Below, piece by piece: positions 32,779 to 43,400 of a DNA stretch of 50,070 nt; position 1 is the first letter of the stretch; each line of letters begins with the position of its first letter. Location of the stretch: positions 1 through 50,070 of IMG/VR virus record IMGVR_UViG_3300038659_000297; one strand, written 5' to 3'. Below the pieces are notes generated by a model that made no database searches, was not told the origin of the DNA, and was given only the letters and a program-made list of their open reading frames with translations. The position numbers and the translations under genes were made by a program. This stretch comes from a virus.

Positions 32779-35313
32779 ATGGCTAAACCAAAGACAGAAT
32801 TACCAAAAAATATTGTAGACAGATTGGTTAGCAATTTGCAAATAGGTATTGCAGAAATCGAATCTGCAAAAGACGGTTATGCTGCACGTAATACTGATAA
32901 TAGTAATCCTGATTTACAAGCATTAGGCAAATACCAGTTTGTTCCTAAATATTGGTGGAAAGATATTCAGAGTTTTGCTAAAAAAAATGGATATGATAAC
33001 ATTAATGATCACGAAGATTTTTTAAGATCTCCTTCTTTACAAGATTCGTTTTTTAGACACTATGTCAAAAAAGATATTCTTCCTCAAGCTCAAAAAGTTT
33101 ATGAAAGCGGGCAAAACCCCGACAATCTTACTTTAGAAGAAATGACTGCTTTTTTTCATTTTCAAAGTCCAGAAGTAGCTAAAAAAGCTATTACTATGGG
33201 AGAAGAAGGATATCGAAAATCAACTAAAAAAGGTAAAGACGGTGCCACTGTAAATAACATTGGCATGAAAAAATATAGAGATAAATATCGTGAAGCTTTA
33301 AAGACTAAAGAAATACAACAGCTTACAAAAGCTGAGGTTACTGATCCTAAAACAAAAGAACAAATTGGCAAAGATTATTTTACTCAAAAAGGTAAAATAA
33401 TTTACAATTCTAGTGATCTTTCTAAAGAAGAAAAAAACAAAAGAATACAAGAATTAAATGCTGAATACAAAGCTAAAGGTCAAATAGGAATTGTCAATGA
33501 TTACATTGAAAATAGAAACGAAAAGCTTAGAGAAGAGCATACTCCAGTTGATCCAGCAGAAAAAGAAAAGCTTAGAAAAATGCTTGAGTTTTCCAAAGAG
33601 GCAAAACTCAATGCTGGTGTTGACAAAGACGGTAATCCTATAATTGCTAAAAGCGTAATTATACCTACCAATAGTTCAGAGTCAAGACAGCATTTTATTG
33701 ACTGGGCTGAAGCTAATGATGTAAAATACAATGAACAATCTAACCTTGAATTTGAAGTTCCTGGTTTTGATAAAATTCTTAAAAAGCAATTTAAAAAAGT
33801 TACAGGTAAAACATTAGACGTAAAAACTAAAGCTACTAAAGCTTCAGGTATGCAAAATGATATTGCAAATATTGCAGCATCTTTTGGCGGAAACAAATTA
33901 ATGCCTGCTACTTTTGATATTGACAATGTTGACCAAATAGTTGACAGCGCTGGTTCTTTAACTCAAATTCAAAAACTAGATCCGCAATATATTCCAGATC
34001 CAGTAAAAATTCCTGAGAGTTCTAAAACTGAAACTTCAGGCTCTGAGAGCAAGACTAAAACTGAAGTTGAAGTTGATGAAAAGAATCCAATTGTAGATGA
34101 TGGTGTAAACGGTGCTGCAAACCAAACGATTGACGCTGAACTTGGTTTTTTAAGTCTTGGTACTGGCAAAACTGTTCCAGTAGAAAGCAAAAGAGAGCTT
34201 CCTATTGATGCTATTACAGGTATGGCTTTAGGTCTCATTGGTGATGAACAAGCAGATAATGCAAATATCCCTTTAAGGACTGAAGAAGTTAGCCAAGCTT
34301 TTAAAAAGTTTAGTTCCGATTTAGCAAAAAGGTCTAAAGAAGGTTTGCCTGCTGAGGTTGAAGCTGCAATGAATAATAAACTAGCAGAAGCTTATCAAGG
34401 TGGCCTTAGAAGTATTATAAACGCTTCTGGAGGAAACCGAGCTACAGTCCTTGGTAATCAAGGTCAACTTGAAGTTGCTAAAAACAGAGGTCTTGTTGAT
34501 ATTGAGCTTGCTGATTTTGAAGCAAAAGAAAAAGCTTTTCAACAATACGGTGAAGCTATTAAATACAAAAATGATTTTGATTCCAGAAGAGACATTGCTA
34601 ATCATAGTATCAAATACCAAGAAGGCAAAAGAGATCAGAGACTTGGACAAGAACTTGCTGAAGCAGGTTTTTCTCAATTAGTAGAAGGTATTAAATACCA
34701 AAGAGAAAACGGTCCCGGAAGTGCTAATTCTCTTTATGAAGCTCATCTTTACCAAAAGATGTTTGGGTTTAATCCTAATGCTCCAGACGACGGAACAGGA
34801 AAGCCTGGTACCCGAAGTGCTTTTGAAATGAAACGTAAAGAAGTAGAAGAAAAACAATCAACTGCAAAAACTTACCAGGCTAAACTCAATGCTATGAATC
34901 CTAACCAAAGAAAAGCAGCCAATGAGTTTTTTGAAACTAATACGGACAGAAGAAATCAATACGAATTTTTAGATTATCTTGAAAAAAATCCAAACGTCAA
35001 TCCCGATAAAATCAATATGGAAAATATGGATTTAGCTGTTAATAAAAAAGATTACGGTCTTTTGTCTATAGACAGAAAAGAGATTGACAGACAAGAAACT
35101 ATATCAAAACCTGTTATTGATAAAAAAGAAGTTTCTAATTTCTTCGCTAATCCTCAGACTCCAGTTAACGCATCTAATCAACCTGAAGGTTTATTAGCTA
35201 CAGCTCAAAAACCAAATAGCCCAGAGGAAGTCAATGATAATGAAGAAAATGAAACTAACTTTGCTAAAGATTACGAATCAGGAGTTTTGGCTAATTTGCC
35301 TAAGCTCGCCTAA
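32779..35313 (+). CDS. Internal virion protein with transglycosylase-like domain
   Basis: The N-terminal ~180 residues of this 844-residue protein look like a phage lytic transglycosylase. Candidate catalytic Glu26/Glu28 lie in IAEIESAKDGYAARN, and the downstream ALGKYQFVPKYW (48-59) matches the A-x-G-x-Y-Q-F-x-P pattern. The rest is charged and helical, with long coiled stretches and an acidic C-terminus. Virion-associated transglycosylases open the peptidoglycan so that DNA and internal proteins can enter. The gene is in the cargo position before another cargo protein and the giant polymerase. Which Glu is catalytic cannot be decided by eye. Confidence 0.78.
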   Translation: MAKPKTELPKNIVDRLVSNLQIGIAEIESAKDGYAARNTDNSNPDLQALGKYQFVPKYWWKDIQSFAKKNGYDNINDHEDFLRSPSLQDSFFRHYVKKDILPQAQKVYESGQNPDNLTLEEMTAFFHFQSPEVAKKAITMGEEGYRKSTKKGKDGATVNNIGMKKYRDKYREALKTKEIQQLTKAEVTDPKTKEQIGKDYFTQKGKIIYNSSDLSKEEKNKRIQELNAEYKAKGQIGIVNDYIENRNEKLREEHTPVDPAEKEKLRKMLEFSKEAKLNAGVDKDGNPIIAKSVIIPTNSSESRQHFIDWAEANDVKYNEQSNLEFEVPGFDKILKKQFKKVTGKTLDVKTKATKASGMQNDIANIAASFGGNKLMPATFDIDNVDQIVDSAGSLTQIQKLDPQYIPDPVKIPESSKTETSGSESKTKTEVEVDEKNPIVDDGVNGAANQTIDAELGFLSLGTGKTVPVESKRELPIDAITGMALGLIGDEQADNANIPLRTEEVSQAFKKFSSDLAKRSKEGLPAEVEAAMNNKLAEAYQGGLRSIINASGGNRATVLGNQGQLEVAKNRGLVDIELADFEAKEKAFQQYGEAIKYKNDFDSRRDIANHSIKYQEGKRDQRLGQELAEAGFSQLVEGIKYQRENGPGSANSLYEAHLYQKMFGFNPNAPDDGTGKPGTRSAFEMKRKEVEEKQSTAKTYQAKLNAMNPNQRKAANEFFETNTDRRNQYEFLDYLEKNPNVNPDKINMENMDLAVNKKDYGLLSIDRKEIDRQETISKPVIDKKEVSNFFANPQTPVNASNQPEGLLATAQKPNSPEEVNDNEENETNFAKDYESGVLANLPKLA

Positions 35314-35325
35314 CTATCTATAAAT

Positions 35326-37389
35326 ATGAATGGTTTAAAAGGACTCACTGAAGGTACTCAAGATCGCGAATCAAAAATTCGCGAACTTGGTGTTTTAGAA
35401 AGAATGTCTCAAAGCGTAGAGCAAGAGAAAGCAGCAGAAATACAAGCTCAGCAACAAGAACAAATGTTCTATGAGAAAATGTATCAAACTGCTGAAAGCA
35501 TGCTTGGTAAAGACAGAGAGCGCATTAACAAAAAAATTATACTTGCTCAAAGGCAAGTAAGAGAACATTTAGATATGACTGGTGGTTCTCGAAAAAACTT
35601 TTTAGCTGAAGGTGGCATGTCTGTTTTAGGCAATCTTAAAAATCAGATATTAGAATCTGATGAAGCTTTTAAATATAAAGAAAACGCTAAAAACCTTGCT
35701 AAAATCTTAGAAATAAAAGAAAAAGGTCTTGGCCATTTGCTTGCTCCTAGAGATTTAGAGTCTGCTGAAAACTATGAAAAAAATCCAGAGGGTGGATCGA
35801 TTACTTATTCTGGAATGATGACTGAAATAAACATTCCTCCTTCAGCTAATTCTGATTATGGTACCCAAATTCCTATAAATAATATACTAAGTTATGATTC
35901 AAACTTAGTTAAGATTATGGGCAATTATAAAATACAACATCCAGATGCTCCAGATTTAGACCCGCAAAATAATCCTAAAGATTACATGAAACTTGTAGCT
36001 TTTGCTAAAAAAATGGGTTATGGTGGCACAGGCAGTAACACTACAGCTATGAGAGAAGAAGCTGCAGCATCTAGAGCTAGAGCAGCTTATGAAAATAAAA
36101 GATCTACTAAACAAAAAGATCTTAAAAAGAGTTTTATTTCTCAATACAATGTGCTTAATTCTAAATTTAAAGAAGGCACAACTGTTGAAGATATTAATAA
36201 ACCAATAGAAGAAGGTGGTTATGGCGGTAGCTATTGGGAATCCCAACGTAAAAATGATCCTTCTGTCAATAAAATACTTGGAGATAAATCAACTTTAATA
36301 TCAAGAAAAAGAGGCCTTGATGAAAAAGGTTTAGACGGTAACGATTTTCTTCCTGATTTTATTGATGAATCGGGCGCTTACTTGTTTAATGATATGGTTG
36401 GCCTTAAAGATTCCTATCGAGTATTCCAAGGCAACGAAAAGAAAATTGTTGATAAAATTTTAGGTCAAGAAAACCTTGGTGGTTTTAAAATTGAAGGAAA
36501 TAAAGTTATTGGCTACACTCCTGGTGAGCAAGATTTCAGAATGGATGGTGTAAAACTTGGAACTAAAAATGCTGTAAACCCTGATGATTTTAAAGGCAAT
36601 TACGAAGTTATGGGAGTAGTTACTGGTATGAAATCTATGATCTCTAATGGTGATGGTGTTGAAGAAGAAGCTTTGTTAATCAATGCTTATGATGATAATG
36701 GTGAATTAGACAAAGATGCTACTGCTAAAATAGAAGAAGGTTATACTTCTGAAATGAAGCCTACAACTCTTATTGCTTTAAGGAACGAAAACGACGATGT
36801 TTTTTATAAAGAAATAGATATGGGCAGACCAGACGTTGCTACAATGATGAGCAATGCTATTGGGGAAGATGATGATATAACAGATAAAGTTCAGCAAGAA
36901 AACCATGCAGCTGCTAAAATGCGTCAAATAAAAAAAATGGGTAAAGATGAACGCATTATGGTTGATCGTAAAATAAATGAATTAGATCAGGAAGTTTTTA
37001 ATGATGAAATGTTTAAAACAGAAGGAGAAAATTTTTACGGAGAAAACAGCGGTGGCCAGTTAAATAGAGTTCCTGAAATGAAAGCTTTCTATATGGCTTT
37101 TGATTATTTAGAGAATTCTAACAAACGTGATGAAAACAATCCAGACGGAGATAAAAGTATCTATGCTCCTAACGTTCAAAAATATATTGATCAAGAAAGA
37201 TTTACAAAATCTGTTATTGCTGCAGGAACTGAAGAAGATTTTAAAAGCTATGAAACCGGAAACAGTTCTGATAAACTTATAGAAAAATGGATTGAAGGAG
37301 CTAATAGTGATTTAGATCAAGATTCACTAGCTTACAAACGAAACGTAGAATTAGCCGCTAAATGGCAACAAATTCTAAACATAATATAA
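35326..37389 (+). CDS. Large helical internal (cargo) virion protein
   Basis: A 687-residue hydrophilic, mainly helical protein with no enzymatic motif recognised. The first 100 residues are Gln/Glu-rich coiled coil (AAEIQAQQQEQMFYEKMYQ). A structured middle contains GSITYSGMMTEINIPPSANS and DYGTQIPINNILSY; the last part is acidic. In position and composition it matches a crAss-like cargo protein packaged with the virion RNA polymerase. It is the last gene before a terminator and promoter pair. Confidence 0.7.
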   Translation: MNGLKGLTEGTQDRESKIRELGVLERMSQSVEQEKAAEIQAQQQEQMFYEKMYQTAESMLGKDRERINKKIILAQRQVREHLDMTGGSRKNFLAEGGMSVLGNLKNQILESDEAFKYKENAKNLAKILEIKEKGLGHLLAPRDLESAENYEKNPEGGSITYSGMMTEINIPPSANSDYGTQIPINNILSYDSNLVKIMGNYKIQHPDAPDLDPQNNPKDYMKLVAFAKKMGYGGTGSNTTAMREEAAASRARAAYENKRSTKQKDLKKSFISQYNVLNSKFKEGTTVEDINKPIEEGGYGGSYWESQRKNDPSVNKILGDKSTLISRKRGLDEKGLDGNDFLPDFIDESGAYLFNDMVGLKDSYRVFQGNEKKIVDKILGQENLGGFKIEGNKVIGYTPGEQDFRMDGVKLGTKNAVNPDDFKGNYEVMGVVTGMKSMISNGDGVEEEALLINAYDDNGELDKDATAKIEEGYTSEMKPTTLIALRNENDDVFYKEIDMGRPDVATMMSNAIGEDDDITDKVQQENHAAAKMRQIKKMGKDERIMVDRKINELDQEVFNDEMFKTEGENFYGENSGGQLNRVPEMKAFYMAFDYLENSNKRDENNPDGDKSIYAPNVQKYIDQERFTKSVIAAGTEEDFKSYETGNSSDKLIEKWIEGANSDLDQDSLAYKRNVELAAKWQQILNII

Positions 37390-37420
37390 TGATATTTAAC
37401 TTTAAGCCTTAACTAATATT

Positions 37421-37450
37421 AAAAGCAACTCTTTGAGGGTTGCTTTTTTT
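37421..37450 (+). terminator. Terminator after the cargo genes
   Basis: A perfect 9-bp stem, AAAAGCAAC at 37421-37429 with GTTGCTTTT at 37439-37447, a 9-base loop, then T residues to 37450. It lies 31 bases after the stop at 37389 and ends directly at a promoter motif. Confidence 0.88.
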
Positions 37451-37458
37451 TATATTTG
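37451..37458 (+). promoter_or_regulatory. Candidate -7 promoter element (TATATTTG) for the giant gene
   Basis: TATATTTG fits TAnnTTTG, directly follows the terminator T-tract and is 21 bases before the start codon at 37480. The following TCTTAACATAAA resembles the sequence after the element at 8281. It would allow the giant gene to be transcribed independently by the host polymerase. Confidence 0.6.
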
Positions 37459-37479
37459 TCTTAACATAAACTACTTACC

Positions 37480-40400
37480 ATGCCAGATATTTTCAAAATG
37501 TTTGAAGAAACTCCTTCAAATAAACAAACTCCAAATCCTGCTTCAGATCAAAAAACTCAACATGAGGATTTTTTAGAATATCCTAATGACAAAAAAGAAG
37601 CACAATCTCAAGGCTCACAATCTCAGCAAGAACCTAGGCGAGCTCAAAACAATTTTGAGAGCGATACTATTACTAATGACCCTAGAGAGCAAGAGCGTGC
37701 TCAAAACACTATGTATTCTAATAGTGAACTTGGAGAGATTTCAACTAAAAACACTAAAAATTTAGAAGCTGATCCTGAGAGTTGGACTCCAGAATATACA
37801 ATGAAGCCTTTCTTGGATGAAACAGGCACAAGTATTGTTCGTGGTATTGGTAACCACATTTTAAAAGGTACTGGAGATATGCTTCAAGTAGCTGGTTCTT
37901 ATGCAGGCTTTGATATTTCTAAAGGAAATATGATTTCTAGAGCATTACAAGAATCTGGTAATGCATTGGCTGATAAAAACAAATCTTATATTCCAGAAGA
38001 ATTACTTGCTGAAAACTTAGATTTTAGCTCGATGATTAATCCTAAATTTTGGAGTACACAAGTTGCGGAAATGATACCGCAAATTGCAGAATTTGTGTTA
38101 TTATCAAAAGGTGGTGCTGGAATTGCTAAAGCTGGAGCTAAGAAATTACTTAAAAACAAAGCAATTAAAACAGTAGCTAAAAATGCTGGTTTAGGTAAAG
38201 CAGCTGCATCAACAGTAGGCGCTGGTAAAAAAGCTACAAAAGTTTTTGGTACTGGCAAAGGTGTTATGGGTAAGCTTGCCACAGACCAAGGGCTTACTTC
38301 TGGAATGTCTGCGGCAACAGGAGCAGTTGGTGGTGGTATTACTAGCAACTTTATGTCTGGATTGCTTAATGCTGCTCAAGTAGTAAATGATCATAAAGAG
38401 CTTAAAGATACCAATGGTAATTTAATTTTTAGCAAAGAAGATCTTTCTCAAATGGCTTCTGGTACTATGAGAAACAATGCCGGATGGTTGCTTTACGATA
38501 TGGCATCATTTGGTATGACTTACGGAGGTGGCTGGAAAGCTCTTAAAGGAATGAATCCTGTAGCTAAAGGTGGTAAATTATTTAACGCAGCTCAGCGTAG
38601 CAAGATATCATCTAAAATGTTTAGATATGATATTGCACCTATTGTAAAAAATGTAGCTAAACTTTCAGGTAAAGCTGGCTTTGAAGGTTTTGAAGAAACC
38701 TTCCAAGAAACATACGAAGAGTGGTCCGCACAAAAAGCTATTTCTGATGTTACCGGAGAACCAATGAAGCACAAAAGCTTTATGGACTTCTACAATTCAG
38801 AAGAAAACAAAGCAACTAAAGTTATTTCTTTTGCTACAGGTATACTAGGTGGTGCCGCGTTTAACCTTTCCACTTTAGTCAATAAGAAAGCTGATGACAA
38901 TTTAAAGCTATACAACCGTATAGAGAATTTTAAAAAGATTGTTGATAAAAATGGTACTGAAGAAGAGTTAAACTGGCAAGAGTATCATATTCGTCAACAA
39001 ATAGCAGACATTGTTATTGATGATAATATTGGTCTTTATGAAGACTTTACAAATAAACTTGTAGAAAACGGAAACATCACTGAAGATGAAAAAGTTGTTT
39101 ACGATGAAATGGTTGAAAATTTTCAAGAGGTTAAAGCCAAAGGGAAACGATTAAATGTAAAAGGTCTTTCTGCTTTGATGTATAACAACGCAAAAGAATC
39201 TTATTTTGACAAAAAGATTGATGAGTATCAGACAATTTCAGAAGAACGTATTGCTACTTACAAAGAGTTAGACGATGGCAATAGTGCTGACGTTAAAAAG
39301 AAAATAAAAGAAGAAGAGCAAATTTTTGAAAAGCGATTAAAAGCGCTTTCTATTTTAAAAGCTGAAGCCAGTCAAAATCAAAGAAATCTTATTCTAGGTA
39401 AAAAAGCCAACCCTTTAGAGGTTGACTTAGTACTTGATGAATTTGGAAATGAAATGGTCATTGGTGGTTTGTCTACTCAAGACTACAACAAATACACTAA
39501 CGATAATGTATCTAAATCACAAAAAGCTGCGGATTCTGCTAAAGGTGTTGTTGGTGGAATTAAAAGTGCTGGCAAAGCTGCTCAACAAGAAGCCGAGAAC
39601 CGTGGATTTAAAATGCCATCTATGTCTAACTTATCTAAGCAAGGCAAAGAAATGGTTAATAAGGTTATGGATCAGTTTAAATCAGCTAAAGAGCCAGACA
39701 ATCAAGAAACAGAAGAAAACACTGCAAAGTCAAAAGAAAAGGCATCAGATAGCACAGATGCAGATAATCAAGAACAAGAAAATGCTCAAACTGAATCTAC
39801 TAAAACTGAAACTGAAGCTCAGCAAGAAGCTCAGCAAGCTGCAGAAAAAGTTGAGATTGATCCTAATGAAGTTGTAAGCGATGAGATTTATAAAGCTTTT
39901 CAAGAAGAAGGTGAGCTTGATTTAAAAACTATTCAGGACATTGCTACTGCTATTAGAAAGAAAGGAAAGCTTTCTCCACGTCAGGATGAAATGAGAGATA
40001 AGAATAAAGAGACTGTAATGCGAGAAATCACAAAACAGATACTTAACACTTCTACTCAAGCAAATGAAGGCGACACTATTTCTTCTCAACAACCAGGTAC
40101 TAAAAAAACAGAATCCAAAAATCCAGAAAACAAAGAAGATTCTGAAGTAGATAAAGAAGTTGATGAAGAAGTTGATGAAGAAGTTGAAGATGAAGATTTG
40201 ACTGATGCTGAAAAAGCTTTTGTTAAGACAGTAGCCAAAGGAAAACAAATAGGTAAAACTATTGGTGACGTTGGTAAAAGAAAACTGGCCAGAGCAAAAG
40301 AGCTTTATCGTTTAAAGAAAAAAAATACTGAAAACGCTGAAGAAGCAGTTGGGTCGGATCGTAAAGCCGGAACAACTAAAGAAAAAACTATTCCATTAAA

Positions 40401-43400
40401 AAATAGATTACAGTCTATTTTTATGAATGATGTAGTTAATAAAATCCGTAACCGTAAAAATCCAGACGTTGAGAACCTATCTCAAAACGAAATGGATAAT
40501 TACCTCAACACTATGAGTGCTTACAATGAGTTTGGTCCTACGGAACTAGACAAAATGATTGTAGTCAATCATCAGCTTAAACGAATGTTCCCTAATGCCG
40601 AAACTCCTAAAGAAGCATTCATTGTCCGTAATATGTTTCAAACTCTTGGAAGAGATGCGCTGGGACATACTATGGCTGGAACAATTTTTATTGATAGCAA
40701 AGCATGGAATCAAGATAGAATATTTATGCACGAGATGTCTCACATTTATTTTCAGCTTGCTAAAAACGAGCCAGAGACAAAAGAAATGCTTCGAAATGCT
40801 ATCAAAGACAAACCGCTTTTAGATAGAGTTAAAAAGATGTACGATCATCTTACTTATTATTCTATTGACATACCTGGTGGAAAGCCAGAAAAATTTACTA
40901 AACAAAACATTTTTGCTGAATACAAACGTTATGGTGTTAAACCAGAAAATCTTGAAGCTCAGCTTGAATTTGAAATTAAAGAAGGAACTCTTAACACGGT
41001 TCCTTTAAGTCAGCAAGGACTTATACTAGAAGAATTATTTGTAGCTAGACTTGAAGGTCCATTATCTGATAACTTCGATAAAATATTTCAGCCTAAAAAT
41101 GAACCTAGACGTCAAAAAGATGTAAAAAAATGGTGGGGATTAATTCGCAAAAAAGGGGAAATTATAGAAGAAGATGATGGTGTCAATTTCATGTTGCGAA
41201 AATTAAGTGAAGACGGTATTCCAAGTGGTAATCTAAAAGATTACATACTTGATACGTTTAAAGCAGTTACTGTAGGTGTTGATGTAAGCGCTGAAGGCAT
41301 GGATGCTTTAGCTATGGATTTAACTCAAGCAGAAAAAGCAGAGCTTGAAAGCATTAGAGATCGTAAAGTTGCAGTAGCTGATTTTGAAATTAAAAATGCT
41401 GGTAATATCAGAGAACAAGATATTATCACTGATTTAGAAGAAGATCTTGAAGATGATGGTACTTCGTTCTATGATAAAGATTTTGAAAGTAAAGCTAAAG
41501 GCGCTACTCGAGTGATCAAACGTTTTGGCCAAGTTTACAACAAAGCTATGCGTAAACGATTCCTTGCTAAAAATAAAGACAAGAAAGCTGACTACAAAAA
41601 AGTACCATTGTTTGATAGAGATATGTTTGAATCTACATTGTATTCTCTAGCTGTAGAAAACAAAACCGCAAATGAGTTTATAAGACAAATAGAAAATTCT
41701 GAATTGAGAGAAGTTAAAGCTTTTGATTCTTATATGAAAAGCATTCATGGAGACAATAAATTGAATTTTTACAATTCAATGCATTTTGTTTTTTCAAACG
41801 CAAAACATATATCTGGTTTTAATAATACTATTGACAACAACGGTAAGTATAGCTTTAACAATTCAATGTCTCAACTTGAAGTTCACAAGTCTAATTTAGT
41901 TTTAAAAAGACTTAAAGATGAATTTGATAAGCACATATCACCAAATTCAAATTCACCTATTTACAATAAGTTTCAAGAATCTGTTTACAATATCTACAAT
42001 GGTTCTCAAGACAAACAAGATCTTTTTAATGTGATTGAAGCTCTTGTTCCGGCTTATGGACAGTTTAATCTTCAAAAGATATTAGATCAAGGTCATGTTA
42101 CTTATAAAGGCCAGACAATGCCAATAGAAACATTAGTCTATGGCTTTATTAAAAAAAGAATGATGTTTCAAAAAAATGTCACGCGTGGTGATTACAAAAA
42201 AGCTCAAGAAGCTTACGCTAAACAACTGGCTAGAATACCTGCTATAGAAAACAATCCTTTTTTTGCTTATGAAGGTGTCAATATCCCTATTAAAATATTA
42301 AAAACTAGCTCTGCTGCTAATTTCAATCAATTTAAAGCTCTTCCTTTGCCGGGGGATCCGGCCAAAGGAATTTACATCTTTAACGCTAGACCGCTTGTAG
42401 AATCGTTTATTAGCACAAACAGAAAATTCAGTCCATTGAGCTCTATAATGAACGCTCAAAAAAATATGACTCCAGTACGTATTACCAACAATCATTTGAC
42501 AAAAGAAGTTGACAATATGATTGAGTTTCTTACTCCAGATGCTGACGGTAATATTCCTACTGAAGAACAGTTTTTTGATCGCTTTTCTCATTTAGCTGAA
42601 AAGAATAAAAAAAGAGCTGGTAAAAATTACGTTCCAAATTTATTCCTTCAAAACATATATGACAATATGCAAAAAGGAATATTGCCTACTATCTCACAAT
42701 ACCACGGTATTGAAAACGTATCTGATAGAAAAGGTAATTTGTACGCTGGCTCTAGTGCGCTTGAGCAAGGCATTGAAGATTTTATGACTTTTGTTACAAG
42801 TTCTAGAAATCCTAATGGCAGTAAAAACAATTCCTATTTAGGTAGCGTGGGAACGTTCTCAGATTCTCCACGAAAGTTTTTTATGAACATGCCTAGAATT
42901 AAGTTTGAAGACGTTTTCTCTTATGATGATGATGGTAAACTTAAGTTTCATTCTAAAAGCAAAGGGAACGTTATGACAAGCGCTCAGCATTTATATGATG
43001 AGTTGTTTTGGGATGGCCCAATTGCAGGAAGTAGAACTAAGTTTCAAAACAAGCTTAAAGATGCAGTTCGTAATGAAATTCGTTTTATAAATAAAAACGG
43101 AGAAGAGCTTGCTAAAATAGACAAGCTAAAACCTTATTTCAAAAAAGACAATCGATTAACTCCAGAAGGAATCGAAATGGTTTCTGAATATGTTATCAAC
43201 AATATCGTGAATGGTCAAAATGTTACTGAAGTATTTTTACCTGGTATAAAAGGGGGCGATATTGTCAAAAGAATGAAGATGAACTCTTCTCCTATATTTT
43301 CTGCTAAAAATCCAAACTTTAAAATTGAACCTTTATTTTTTGCTGATGAAATAGTCAACGGAAGTATAGCGGGAACCGATTCAGGAATGTATATACTTGA

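Noticed and set aside
33501-34677. Several minus-strand frames opposite the transglycosylase-like cargo gene
   Set aside because: Shadow frames of a long coherent + strand protein; no leaders or recognisable domains.
39434-39877. + strand lysine/leucine-rich frame of 147 codons
   Set aside because: Lies wholly inside the giant gene in another frame, with composition expected from shifted AAA/GAA-rich codons.
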